Positions 29,476 through 37,831 of a stretch of 64,000 bases of DNA are shown here, piece by piece (positions within the stretch are counted from its first letter, which is position 1; each line of letters starts with the position of its first letter). The notes under the pieces were generated by a model. The model made no database searches, had not been told where the DNA came from, and saw nothing but the letters and a program-made list of their open reading frames with translations. Source of the stretch: Paenibacillus ottowii (GTDB taxonomy: Bacteria; Bacillota; Bacilli; Paenibacillales; Paenibacillaceae); the NCBI RefSeq assembly GCF_006874425.1, contig NZ_VIJZ01000004.1, positions 62,001-126,000 on the forward strand, read 5' to 3'. The position numbers were made by a program, and so were the translations under genes.

Positions 29476-30306
29476 ATGCCGGAATTACCGGAAGTAGAAA
29501 CTATTAAACGAACACTAAACGAGCTTATCGTAGATAAACATATAGATCATGTAACCGTAAATTTGCCGCGTATTATCCAACGTCCTGATGATATCAACGC
29601 TTTTGCAATGGAATTGGCTGGCCACCGGATTACGGGAGTGGAAAGACGCGGTAAGTTTCTGCGGATTTTGCTGGACGGGCTGGTGCTTGTCTCCCATCTT
29701 CGGATGGAAGGACGCTATGGATTGTATTCACAAGATGATCCTGTAGAAAAGCATACCCATGTCATCTTTCATTTTAAAGATGGTACAGAACTGCGCTATC
29801 AGGATGTACGCCAGTTTGGCACGATGCACTTATTTCCGGCAGGCCAGGATTTGCTGGAAAAGCCGCTGAACAAGCTCGGTTTGGAACCCATGGACGAGGC
29901 ATTTACACCTGAAATGTTGCGTGCTGCTGTTGGTACTCGTTCGACTTCGATCAAGGCAGCGCTGTTAAACCAGTCATATGTGGTAGGCATCGGGAATATT
30001 TATGTAGATGAATCGTTATTTAAGGCAGGAATTCATCCTGCACAGCCAGCCAAAAGCCTAACGGAGAGTCAATTTAATGTACTGCATGAAGCTATTGTCT
30101 CCACGTTGGGCGCGTCGATTCAGGTTGGCGGCTCGTCTATCAAATCATTCGTTAATGGACAAGGTAAAACAGGCGACTTCCAGCACCAATTGCAAATCTA
30201 TGGACGTAACGCGAAGCCTTGTATTAACTGTGGTACATTGATCGAAAAATCCGTCGTAGCCGGACGTGGCACACATCATTGCCCGATCTGCCAGCCTTTG
30301 CGCTAA
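29476..30306 (+). CDS. mutM: formamidopyrimidine-DNA glycosylase
   Basis: MutM excises 8-oxoguanine and nicks the abasic site. The 276-residue protein begins with Met-Pro-Glu-Leu-Pro-Glu, where Pro2 and Glu3 are catalytic. It has the conserved Lys in GRRGKFLRI-type sequence, the YVVGIGNIYVDESLF helix, and a C-terminal zinc finger with four cysteines (CINC ... CPIC). The ATG follows gaggtgaag, 71 bp behind polA, as in other Bacillales. Confidence 0.96.
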   Translation: MPELPEVETIKRTLNELIVDKHIDHVTVNLPRIIQRPDDINAFAMELAGHRITGVERRGKFLRILLDGLVLVSHLRMEGRYGLYSQDDPVEKHTHVIFHFKDGTELRYQDVRQFGTMHLFPAGQDLLEKPLNKLGLEPMDEAFTPEMLRAAVGTRSTSIKAALLNQSYVVGIGNIYVDESLFKAGIHPAQPAKSLTESQFNVLHEAIVSTLGASIQVGGSSIKSFVNGQGKTGDFQHQLQIYGRNAKPCINCGTLIEKSVVAGRGTHHCPICQPLR

Positions 30307-30417
30307 ACAGGCATAGTCACCCCAAGCCCATCCCTCTCATATATTGTACCAAGTACCAATACTGCGATGGGAGTCAGCTGCTGTAAGGCTCAGCCTTCGC
30401 AATGGGAGGGAATTGGA

Positions 30418-31215
30418 GTGGCTAATCATTGGGGAGCCCTGCTGTTATTAGCATTTGCACTAAGTTTGGACAGTTTCGGAGTCGGTGTTACATATGGTCT
30501 GCGCAAAATGAAAATTCCATTGTTGTCGATTGCGATCATCTCCGTTTGTTCAGGTTTGGTGATCGGCATATCTATGCAGCTCGGTGAATTACTATCCCGT
30601 GTCCTGTCTCCTGTATATACGACTGCTTTCGGTGCTGTTATTCTGATCTGCATCGGCTGCTACTCTTTAATTCAGGCTCTGTATCGCAAGGAAGATTTGA
30701 CGGAAGAAGCAGCGGAAGTCCCTGGGAATCTGCGCTTTACGGAACAGGCTGATCCAGGGAATATATCTGCTCTTGCGGGGAAAAAAAGTGCTGAGGATGC
30801 GGATACAGAGTCTATACTCAGCTCTGGAAAAGGCCTATCGACAGAAACTTCTCTGGAGTTACAGCAGGAGGAGCGAACGTTATTTTCGCTGGAGTTCCGC
30901 AAATGGGGGCTTGTGATTCGGATTCTTCGAAGCCCGTCTGCAGCGGATATGGACCGTTCCGGCAGTATATCTGCAACCGAAGCGGTTTGGCTAGGTATTG
31001 CATTATCGGTCGATGCGTTTGGAGCGGGACTAGGTGCAGCCATGCTTGGTTTTCACCCTCTATATACTGCGCTGGCAATTACGTTGTTCAGTGGTGTATT
31101 TTTGATTGCTGGTATGAAGGCAGGGTTTTTCCTGTCAGCATTTCGATTTATGAAGGCGCTCGGTGTATTGCCGGCATTATTATTGATTATGATGGGCATA
31201 TTGAAGCTGTTATGA
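30418..31215 (+). CDS. ytaF: sporulation membrane protein YtaF (MntP-like)
   Basis: The 265-residue membrane protein has two related halves of three helices, each beginning with an ALSLDSFGVG / ALSVDAFGAG motif like those in manganese exporter MntP. A long charged cytoplasmic loop (about residues 80-195) joins them. The GTG at 30418 follows gggaggg and gives MANHWGALLLLAFALSLDSF; an ATG 51 nt upstream lacks a site and would add an unlikely Cys-rich stretch. It lies between mutM and coaE as in Bacillus. The transport function is inferred from the motif. Confidence 0.85.
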   Translation: MANHWGALLLLAFALSLDSFGVGVTYGLRKMKIPLLSIAIISVCSGLVIGISMQLGELLSRVLSPVYTTAFGAVILICIGCYSLIQALYRKEDLTEEAAEVPGNLRFTEQADPGNISALAGKKSAEDADTESILSSGKGLSTETSLELQQEERTLFSLEFRKWGLVIRILRSPSAADMDRSGSISATEAVWLGIALSVDAFGAGLGAAMLGFHPLYTALAITLFSGVFLIAGMKAGFFLSAFRFMKALGVLPALLLIMMGILKLL

Positions 31216-31225
31216 GGTGAAAAGC

Positions 31226-31822
31226 ATGAATATCGGATTAACCGGAGGGATCGCTACCGGAAAAAGCACCGTATCGGCTCTTTTGGTTGCCAAGGGTGCG
31301 CTGCTGATCGACGCAGATGCCATTGCCCGGGAAGTCATGCTTCCGGGGCATCCGGTGCTGGCGGCGGTCATACAGCATTTTGGACAAGCAATAGTGAATA
31401 ATGACGGAACCCTGCACCGTAAAAAACTGGCAGATATTGTATTTGGAGATCCTGTACAGCGACAGGCACTTAACGATATTACACATCCTGCGATTCGTGA
31501 GGAAATGCGTCTGCGCATGGAAGCTTATGAACGGGAGCAGCCGGACAAGCTTGTTTTGGCCGATATCCCGTTAATGTATGAATCTGGACTGGAGAACCTG
31601 TACGAGGAAATTATGGTTGTATATGTTCCGCGTGATGTTCAGCTCCGGCGCCTGATGCTCAGAGATGGTTTAACAGAAGAGCAGGCCGAACTTCGCTTGT
31701 CGGCACAAATGGATATCGAGCAGAAAAAAAGTTTGGCTGATATTGTTATTGACAATAGCGGAACACAGGCTAAGACAAAGCGGCAAATTGATCAGTTTTG
31801 GCAACGAAAGGGACTTGCATGA
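31226..31822 (+). CDS. coaE: dephospho-CoA kinase
   Basis: CoaE makes the last step of coenzyme A synthesis. The 198-residue protein has the P-loop GGIATGKST (residues 7-15), DADAIAREV, the CoA-binding HPAIREEM and the LVLADIPLMYESGLE lid region. The ATG at 31226 follows gaggtg; GTG 31217 is possible but too close to the site. It overlaps the next gene by four bases. Confidence 0.95.
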   Translation: MNIGLTGGIATGKSTVSALLVAKGALLIDADAIAREVMLPGHPVLAAVIQHFGQAIVNNDGTLHRKKLADIVFGDPVQRQALNDITHPAIREEMRLRMEAYEREQPDKLVLADIPLMYESGLENLYEEIMVVYVPRDVQLRRLMLRDGLTEEQAELRLSAQMDIEQKKSLADIVIDNSGTQAKTKRQIDQFWQRKGLA

Positions 31823-32382
31823 ACATTTTACGTAAGAAAAGAGTCCTGCTGACATTGTTTGTCGGATTTGTCCTGATTCTGTTCCTCAATTCCAATTGGA
31901 TGTCATGGTTTTACCCGATTCAATATAAGGATGAGATTCGGCAGTATTCACAGACATATGAAGTGGACCCGTTTTTGGTGGCGTCTATTATCCGCGTAGA
32001 AACAAACTTTAAAACCAGCAAACAGTCACACAAGGGTGCGCTCGGGCTTATGCAGATTATGCCAAATACCGCTAATTGGATCATGGACAGTGCCCAGATT
32101 CAAAAGGTGCCGCTGGAAAGTGTCAAGCACGAGCCTGGCACCAACATTGAGCTGGGAACCTGGTATTTGCATAGCCTGTCTATGAAGTTTCAGGATAATC
32201 CTGTGGTCATCATAGCTGCTTATAATGCCGGTCCAGGTAAAGTTCAGGAATGGCTGGATCAGGGAGTGTGGGATGGCAAAGAAGAGTCCATCAAGCAAAT
32301 CCCTTTTGGCGAGACGCGGCATTATGTACAGCGAGTCATCTACTACTACAGGCAATATACAAAAATTTATGGCCAGTTTTAG
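31819..32382 (+). CDS. lytic transglycosylase, SLT domain, membrane-anchored
   Basis: This 187-residue protein has an N-terminal membrane anchor (residues 8-25) and a Slt70-like domain outside the cell. The catalytic Glu is Glu61 in SIIRVETNFK; GALGLMQIMPNTANWI and AAYNAGPGKVQEWL are the family motifs. It would cleave peptidoglycan glycan strands with anhydro-ring formation. The ATG overlaps the coaE stop (ATGA), so expression is coupled to coaE, as in Bacillus. Confidence 0.9.
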   Translation: MNILRKKRVLLTLFVGFVLILFLNSNWMSWFYPIQYKDEIRQYSQTYEVDPFLVASIIRVETNFKTSKQSHKGALGLMQIMPNTANWIMDSAQIQKVPLESVKHEPGTNIELGTWYLHSLSMKFQDNPVVIIAAYNAGPGKVQEWLDQGVWDGKEESIKQIPFGETRHYVQRVIYYYRQYTKIYGQF

Positions 32383-32424
32383 GTGACAAGTTAATGACAA
32401 TATGAACCTTTTCGCATTAAAATG

Positions 32425-32475
32425 AAAAAAGCGCAGGACAGGCTGTTTTTAGCAGCCTATCCCTACACTTTTTCG
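32425..32475. terminator. bidirectional terminator between the transglycosylase and SASP genes
   Basis: The stem ggacaggctg / cagcctatcc is flanked by an A-run on the left (T-run for the minus-strand gene) and by actttttc on the right. Confidence 0.65.
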
Positions 32476-32500
32476 TATTACTTCTGCATTATTACCGAGA

Positions 32501-32725
32501 TTATTGATATTGACCTGCCAATTGTTGTTCGGCGATCGTTACGAGGCGTTTGGTGATGTAGCCCCCGATCGAACCGTTCTCATAGGAAGTCATGTTACCT
32601 TGGTATCCATCTTGAGGAATGCTGATACCCAGCTCTTGAGCGATTTCATATTTCATTTGCTCCAGAGCACCGGAGGATCTGCTGACTACCAGGTTGTTGG
32701 AGTTGCCATTGTTTCCTTGTGCCAT
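32501..32725 (-). CDS. alpha/beta-type small acid-soluble spore protein
   Basis: SASPs coat spore DNA and protect it from UV, and are degraded at germination by the GPR protease. The 74-residue protein has the family core: the GPR site in KYEIAQELGI and the DNA-binding GSIGGYITKRLV segment. It has the usual Asn/Gln-rich N-terminus. The ATG follows a strong ggaggtgaac site. It shows that the organism forms endospores. Confidence 0.95.
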   Translation of the reverse strand: MAQGNNGNSNNLVVSRSSGALEQMKYEIAQELGISIPQDGYQGNMTSYENGSIGGYITKRLVTIAEQQLAGQYQ

Positions 32726-32756
32726 TGTTGTTCACCTCCTCGCGACGTGGTAAACA

Positions 32757-32763
32757 TATTATG
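32757..32763 (-). promoter_or_regulatory. candidate sigma-G -10 element of the SASP gene
   Basis: On the minus strand CATAATA matches the sigma-G -10 consensus CATWMTA, about 30 bp upstream of the start codon. The -35 region (GTAATA 17 bp upstream) matches only in part. Confidence 0.45.
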
Positions 32764-32830
32764 ATCCGTTTCGACAAAATTATTACTTAAAAGCTTCGGG
32801 AATTTATTGGAAAAAGGAAGTGATGAGATT

Positions 32831-33298
32831 ATGAAATGTCCGTATTGTGCTTACAATGGCACGAAAGTGTTGGATTCGCGTCCAGCAAATGATAATAAGT
32901 CCATCCGACGTCGTCGTGAATGCGAACAGTGTGCCAGGCGCTTTACCACCTTTGAGATGGTGGAAGAGACTCCACTGATGGTCATCAAAAAAGATGGTAG
33001 CCGTGAAGAGTTTAGCCGTGATAAAATGCTGCGTGGTCTCATTCGAGCCTGTGAGAAGCGTCCAGTGTCTGTTGAGCAGCTCGATCTGATCGTATCCCAG
33101 GTGGAAAACGCCATCCGCAACACAGCGGCCACAGAGGTGGATAGCCAGCAGATCGGTGAGCTGGTCATGGAACAACTCTATCCTGTGGATGAAGTCGCCT
33201 ACGTTCGCTTTGCGTCCGTCTATCGGCAATTCAAAGACATCAATATGTTTATGAAAGAGCTGAAAACACTGTTATCCAAAGATACAGACAGCGACTGA
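32831..33298 (+). CDS. nrdR: ribonucleotide reductase repressor NrdR
   Basis: NrdR represses ribonucleotide reductase genes in response to ATP/dATP. The 155-residue protein has a zinc ribbon (Cys3, Cys6, Cys31, Cys34, with an RRRREC basic patch) and an ATP-cone domain (residues 49-140, [20 protein letters not shown]). The ATG at 32831 follows aaaggaag. It is a single gene with a terminator at its end. Confidence 0.96.
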   Translation: MKCPYCAYNGTKVLDSRPANDNKSIRRRRECEQCARRFTTFEMVEETPLMVIKKDGSREEFSRDKMLRGLIRACEKRPVSVEQLDLIVSQVENAIRNTAATEVDSQQIGELVMEQLYPVDEVAYVRFASVYRQFKDINMFMKELKTLLSKDTDSD

Positions 33299-33317
33299 TC
33301 GCTGACTGTATCTTTTA
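33279..33317 (+). terminator. terminator overlapping the nrdR end
   Basis: The stem agatacagacagcga / tcgctgactgtatct is nearly perfect and is followed by tttt. Confidence 0.75.
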
Positions 33318-33358
33318 GGGCCGTGGTGAGAAAAAAATATATTTTTTTTATAAAACTA

Positions 33359-33387
33359 TTGACACAGGGTCAAATATTTTATATGAT
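33359..33387 (+). promoter_or_regulatory. sigma-A promoter of the tRNA pair
   Basis: TTGACA and TATGAT are separated by 17 bp, 40 bp upstream of the first tRNA. Confidence 0.8.
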
Positions 33388-33426
33388 ATAGAAGTCGCTT
33401 GAAACGTTAAATAACTTGCTTGTGAC

Positions 33427-33502
33427 GGGGCCTTAGCTCAGCTGGGAGAGCGCATCGCTGGCAGCGATGAGGTCAGGGGTTCGATCCCCCTAGGCTCCAC
33501 CA
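33427..33502 (+). tRNA. tRNA-Ala (anticodon GGC)
   Basis: The cloverleaf folds with a 7-bp acceptor stem (ggggcct / aggctcc, one G-U), anticodon stem catcg / cgatg around loop ctggcag, and T-loop ttcgatc. CCA is encoded. The anticodon GGC reads GCC and GCU. Confidence 0.95.
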
Positions 33503-33513
33503 AATTTTATTAT

Positions 33514-33586
<73 letters not shown>

Positions 33587-33594
33587 TCCTTTAG

Positions 33595-33622
33595 AAAAAA
33601 CGGCAGAGATGCCGTTTTTTTG
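33595..33622 (+). terminator. terminator of the tRNA pair
   Basis: The stem aaaaaacggca / tgccgtttttt with loop gaga is perfect. Confidence 0.9.
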
Positions 33623-33645
33623 TTGTTTATATATCTATTTTTGGT

Positions 33646-33994
33646 CTAACCAAGGACAGATATGGGTGAATGCGCGATTTGCTCATTCATCATAGAATGG
33701 TCGGCTTCCGGGATATGAATGACAGACAGCAGCTCTGAAGGGATCTTTTTGCGATATACTTGCTCGGTGTTTTACATCTACGTTAATATCTTTTCCCGCT
33801 AAAACTAAAAGTACAGGTGAATTAAGGTAGCTTAATTCTTCAGTAGAATCAGAACGAAAATTTTTGCCTATAAAGCTCCATCTTTCTGTGGGGATGATAT
33901 CGTCAGGATCCGCTATGCTTAGGTATTCTTCATAGTAAGTCTGATTTTCATCTGTGTATAACGGATACAGGATAGATAATTGGAATAACTTCAC
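33646..33994 (-). pseudogene. alpha/beta hydrolase remnant, truncated and frameshifted
   Basis: The minus strand encodes the C-terminal part of an alpha/beta hydrolase. ELSYLNSPVLLVLAGKDINV is the strand carrying the catalytic Asp region. After a one-base shift near 33768 the frame goes on as TEQVYRKKIPSELLSVIHIP and EADHSMMNEQ, with the catalytic His in ADH. The N-terminal lid and the nucleophile elbow are missing, so no active enzyme is expected. It is a decayed gene between the tRNA terminator and a perfect palindrome. Confidence 0.65.
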
Positions 33995-33999
33995 TATAA

Positions 34000-34020
34000 A
34001 CCTTAGGTCAGACCTAAGGT
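34000..34020. repeat. 21-bp perfect palindrome
   Basis: Ten bases on each side of a central A are fully complementary (accttaggtc - a - gacctaaggt). It lies upstream of both the hydrolase remnant and the radical SAM gene. It could be an operator; there is no T-tract for termination. Confidence 0.6.
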
Positions 34021-34127
34021 CAATAGAAAATATCCGCAGAGTTTACCTCTCGTTCATAACCCGTTATAATCATTAGATTAGTGAGCATAAACCAAATGTT
34101 CAGGATGAAGGTTAGAATGGGGAAATT

Positions 34128-35006
34128 ATGTTGAAGACATTTAAAAAGGTATACATTGAGATCACAAGCATTTGCAATCTCGCCTGCAGTTTTTGCCCTC
34201 AGACACAACGGGTCAAAAAATTTATTGATCCGGAAGTCTTTCGGAATGTGCTTGATCAGGTCAAGCCGCATACGGATTACATTTATCTGCATGTCAAAGG
34301 AGAGCCTTTGCTCCATCCCAAAATTGACCTTTTGTTGGAGAGTGCGCATGAGAAAGGCTTAAAGGTCAACATTACGACCAATGGTACTTTGCTGCCGAAA
34401 ACTGGGCATAAGCTGCTTGGTCAGCCGGCGTTACGGCAGATGAATTTTTCTCTTCATAGTTTTGATGGACATGAAGGTTCTGTGGATCGAGAAGGTTATT
34501 TGGGTCATATTTTTACGTTTGTCAGAGAAGCTGTGAAGCATAATGTCATTATTTCATTCCGTCTCTGGAACCTGAATCAAGATAATTTGACGAATGTGCA
34601 GCGTCAGCGCAACCGGGAGACACTGGAACAATTGGAGCAAGAGTTTGGACTGGACTATCGGATTGAAGAAAAAGTAATTCCGGGCAGTGGAGTTAAAATT
34701 GCTCCTAATGTATATTTGAATCAGGATTACGAATTTGAATGGCCTAGCCTGAGTGCTCCGGAAGATGACGGAAAAGGTTTTTGCCATGCGCTTCGTAGTC
34801 AGGCGGCGGTATTGGTGGACGGAACAGTGGTCCCTTGCTGTCTAGATGGAGAAGGCGTCATTAATTTAGGTAATGTACATGAGCAATCATTTTCCGAGAT
34901 CGTGGAAGGTGAGCGTGCAAATCGTTTGTACTTTGGATTCTCCAAAAGAAAAGCAGTGGAAGAGTTGTGCCGAAAATGCGGGTATCGCAAACGGTTTGGA
35001 ACCTAA
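34128..35006 (+). CDS. radical SAM protein with C-terminal SPASM-like cysteines
   Basis: The 292-residue protein has the radical SAM cluster motif at Cys16, Cys20 and Cys23 (ICNLACSFC), a GEPLLHPKI strand that binds SAM, and ITTNGTLL. The C-terminal third has further cysteines (GFCHAL, VVPCCLDGEG, EELCRKCGYRK) that would hold an auxiliary iron-sulfur cluster. Relatives act on peptides, cofactors or sulfatases; the substrate cannot be told. No precursor-peptide gene is visible nearby. The ATG is preceded by a weak gggga site and the gene is monocistronic. Confidence 0.82.
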   Translation: MLKTFKKVYIEITSICNLACSFCPQTQRVKKFIDPEVFRNVLDQVKPHTDYIYLHVKGEPLLHPKIDLLLESAHEKGLKVNITTNGTLLPKTGHKLLGQPALRQMNFSLHSFDGHEGSVDREGYLGHIFTFVREAVKHNVIISFRLWNLNQDNLTNVQRQRNRETLEQLEQEFGLDYRIEEKVIPGSGVKIAPNVYLNQDYEFEWPSLSAPEDDGKGFCHALRSQAAVLVDGTVVPCCLDGEGVINLGNVHEQSFSEIVEGERANRLYFGFSKRKAVEELCRKCGYRKRFGT

Positions 35007-35056
35007 TACATAGAGGTGGAACTTCAAGCGACAACAGAATAGATTTCAAGAGAAAT

Positions 35057-35084
35057 AGCCCTAGTCCTTTTATAGGGCTTTTTC
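35057..35084 (+). terminator. terminator after the radical SAM gene
   Basis: The arms agcccta and tagggct are followed by five T. Confidence 0.75.
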
Positions 35085-35170
35085 TTATGTTTGGACAGGG
35101 GCTGAGCGCTACAGAATCAGTGAAATTTTTGACAAGCAGAGAAGAAGCTGAGCGATAGATGTCACATAGA

Positions 35171-35214
35171 AAAAATCCGCTTACACAAAGATTCCTAAGT
35201 GCTTGGCGGATTTT
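35171..35214 (-). terminator. terminator of the lipoprotein gene
   Basis: On the minus strand the arms aaaatccgc and gcggatttt are followed by T residues, just after the lipoprotein stop. Confidence 0.65.
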
Positions 35215-35221
35215 GTCATGT

Positions 35222-36296
35222 CTATATCTCTATTTCTCTGTATGTTTTGAAATACCGTTGAAATTCAGATTTCTGACTATCGTAATAATCAGCTCTCGTA
35301 CAAAAAATAATTTGAGAGAATGAGTCGGTATGTTCAAAAAAGGTGATTAAATACATAATTTTTACTTTATCGTTCTCTACCCATACTTCGTATTGTAAAC
35401 CTTTTCCAGCCCTTTTGAGTACTAATTGAGCTGAAAACTCAGCGTAATCTTTTAATGTAATCATTGAGGATTTCTCATACGGCAGTTCGGATTTCCAATC
35501 CTTGATGATCGCCATGTATGCATCGTTTTTTTCATACCAGGCTTGAATTAGCGCATCCGGATTAAGAATTAAACCAGTCTTCCATACATAAGGAAGACGG
35601 ATTTGTTGCTGGGCATCTTCACTTTTAAAAGTTTTAAAAATAGTTGTCGAGCGAAGGTCTGACTTAACTTGTGAGTCGCTTAATATTTTCAAGGAGCTGG
35701 CTATAGTTGCAAATTCGTGATGTTTTTCTACTGCAAGAGCCTCCCCTTGAATAGATTAATACTTGAAAGTAGTGCTGTTTACTCTCTAACATGGCACTGA
35801 AGTAATAGACCTGTTGGCCATTGAATTTCCCACAATAATCGGCTGTTCTGGCTGTTGTGGAATCAATCTGGATTGGGGTAGTTTCCACAGCCCTAAAGTT
35901 TTCAAGGCCCAGTGTGGAGACTTCTTCGCGTTGCTGTACAAATTCATCAAGCGTCATGTTACTTGCATAGGCTGATTTGGGGATACGAAAAACTAGGCCT
36001 ACATTCTTATTTCCTTTGTCAGCAACACTTAGCACTGCGTCCAGTTGTCCCTGTTTAAATTTGCGCCAGCCAGCAGGGATTGTAAGAGCCACAAGATCCT
36101 TTTCCGAGGTAACCGTATAAGCCTGTGACTGTGTGATGGGTAGGACAGTCCGACTTTTTTTATCTACACCCGTTGTATTACGAGTCGCATTGCCTACACT
36201 AGAATGTGTTTGGGCTGTAGTTGCTGGATTTTTAGAGGTGCAACTGGTAAGCATGAGCACTGCGATCAGTGCAAGAACATAAAATCGAAAATACAC
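35222..36296 (-). pseudogene. putative lipoprotein of about 355 residues, broken by one frameshift
   Basis: The upstream half begins with a lipoprotein signal (LALIAVLMLTSC, lipidated Cys19) and a Ser/Thr-rich linker, then a globular part with TVTSEKDLVALTIPAGWRKF. Near 35740 the frame is lost: a single missing base turns YSRG-EALAVEKHHEFATIA into a short wrong-frame tail. The second half (from 35692 down to the stop at 35222) continues the same protein with YVWKTGLILNPDALIQAWYE. No enzyme motif was recognised. It may be a real decay event or a sequencing error; the reading frame on both sides looks intact. Confidence 0.65.
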
Positions 36297-36447
36297 AAAA
36301 CTGAATTGTATGTAAATAACTCCCTCTGTTTCATATTTATAAAGGGAATTTTAACCTTTTATAAAATCATAAAGAAGAAGCGTTTGTCCTGTTTGCATAG
36401 CTCAGGGCTTATGGTTGTTGTCACGGTGATGAAGAGGAGTCTTACGA

Positions 36448-37296
36448 TTATTTCTTTTTGTCCAAGCTTCTTTGGGCCCGGCTGACTATTCGCCTCGTTT
36501 CCTTGGTGTCCGAAGTTTTCAGCCATGCATTACAAACTTGAAGCACCCATTCGGGGGTAGTTTTGCTGGCATCATTCAGCCAATTGCCCACGGAATCCTG
36601 AACATATTTGACCGGATCAGACTGAACAGCCTCCAAGAGAGGAAGGGCCAGCTCGGGATGTGTTTTTAACTCCGGGATGTGTTTGGCCCAAACGCCTTGT
36701 GGCCGGGTTATTTCAATGGCAAAACGACGTATGTTAGCATCCTCATCTCGTACCCAACTGTGCAACAGGGCAAGCCCTTCAAGCAGTTGCAAGGAGATGG
36801 ATTCCCTCACAGCCATCCAGGCAATTTCACGTACTCCGAAATGGGAATCTGCTGCAAAGGGACGAATGCCAGCCAGTTTGTCTTCTACACTTAAATGGGG
36901 ATCAATCCCCACGATATAGGCAGCCCAGCAGCGAATACTGTCTGAACGATGAGTACTCATCGCGTCAAAGAGTCGAGTGCGTTCTTGAGGTGCTTGTAGT
37001 TTCAATAGGTTCAGCCATGCTCGCGCAATGGCAGGGATTATTTTCATCGTCTTCTTTTCCTTCAAATGATCCAACTCGGACAGGAAAACATCGGATAATT
37101 GTTGCAAGTCAAGTTCAGTAAGAGCATAGTGCAGCAGTACAACATGATCAATTGCCAGCCATTCGGTGAGATTCACTGTCTCAAGCTGACCCTGTTGCAG
37201 TAGCAAAAGCACATCCTTAGGAATATCTGTTCCTTTGCGAGCTCCTTTGCGTTGTAATATCGAATCTGGCATTAGGATCGGACTTTTAGAGTCCAT
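36448..37296 (-). CDS. DNA alkylation repair (AlkD-like) HEAT-repeat protein
   Basis: The 282-residue protein is built of about six HEAT-like helical pairs. It has motifs of the AlkC/AlkD glycosylase superfamily: EIAWMAVRESI, NIRRFAIEITRPQGVWAKH and DPVKYVQDSVGNWLND. Such proteins excise N3- and N7-alkylated bases without base flipping. The ATG lies 31 bp from the end of the peroxiredoxin remnant, so the two were probably one operon. The catalytic Trp/Asp/Arg set was not verified by alignment. Confidence 0.8.
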   Translation of the reverse strand: MDSKSPILMPDSILQRKGARKGTDIPKDVLLLLQQGQLETVNLTEWLAIDHVVLLHYALTELDLQQLSDVFLSELDHLKEKKTMKIIPAIARAWLNLLKLQAPQERTRLFDAMSTHRSDSIRCWAAYIVGIDPHLSVEDKLAGIRPFAADSHFGVREIAWMAVRESISLQLLEGLALLHSWVRDEDANIRRFAIEITRPQGVWAKHIPELKTHPELALPLLEAVQSDPVKYVQDSVGNWLNDASKTTPEWVLQVCNAWLKTSDTKETRRIVSRAQRSLDKKK

Positions 37297-37326
37297 ATAC
37301 TTCCTCCTTTTTGTGTCTTTATGTAT

Positions 37327-37735
37327 TCATGATGATTTTAGAGAGCGTAGAATCTGTAGTACCTCTGCAGGCTCCATTCGTTTTTGGTAGTCAGCATCAG
37401 CAAATCTTGCACGAATCATACCTTCTGAATCAATGACAAATGTAGCAGGTACAGGAAGCTCCCAAGCGTTGTCGCCATTAAATGTATCCAAGGATATGCC
37501 TAATGATCTGTAAATTTCATGTGCATATTCAGGAAGTCTAAATTTGAGGTTGTATTTTTCTGCTGTTTGATTATGTATATCACTTAGTACATGAAAGCTC
37601 AATTCATTTTTTTGCTGCATGTTTATTGATTTCGCGAATCGTTTTCTCAAATGTATCGAGTATCTCTTGGGGTAGCATTTTTTTCATATCAGTTCTGGCT
37701 GAATCCAGTTCATTTTGCAATCTTGAATTGTTCAT
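37327..37735 (-). pseudogene. peroxiredoxin (AhpC/TSA) gene with its catalytic middle deleted
   Basis: The first 43 codons (37735 to 37604) give an N-terminus like that of Bacillus-type peroxiredoxins (NELDSARTDMKKMLPQEILD) and then stop. In another frame the C-terminal thioredoxin-fold half follows (KNELSFHVLSDIHNQTAEKY, LPVPATFVIDSEGMIRARFA). The segment between, about 80-100 residues with the peroxidatic Cys (normally in a WCPYC-type motif), is missing. The remains cannot reduce peroxides. A deletion, not an assembly indel, is needed to explain it. Confidence 0.75.
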
Positions 37736-37831
37736 CTCATTCACTCCATATCGTATATTTTTGGGTAGGTATACGATACTTCTTTTCTTTGGAATATAGA
37801 TGTAATGTAGTTTACAACTGCTGTATTTGCT

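Noticed and set aside
30384..30396. Palindrome aaggct-c-agcctt upstream of ytaF
   Set aside because: Too short and with no T-tract or conserved position; likely chance.
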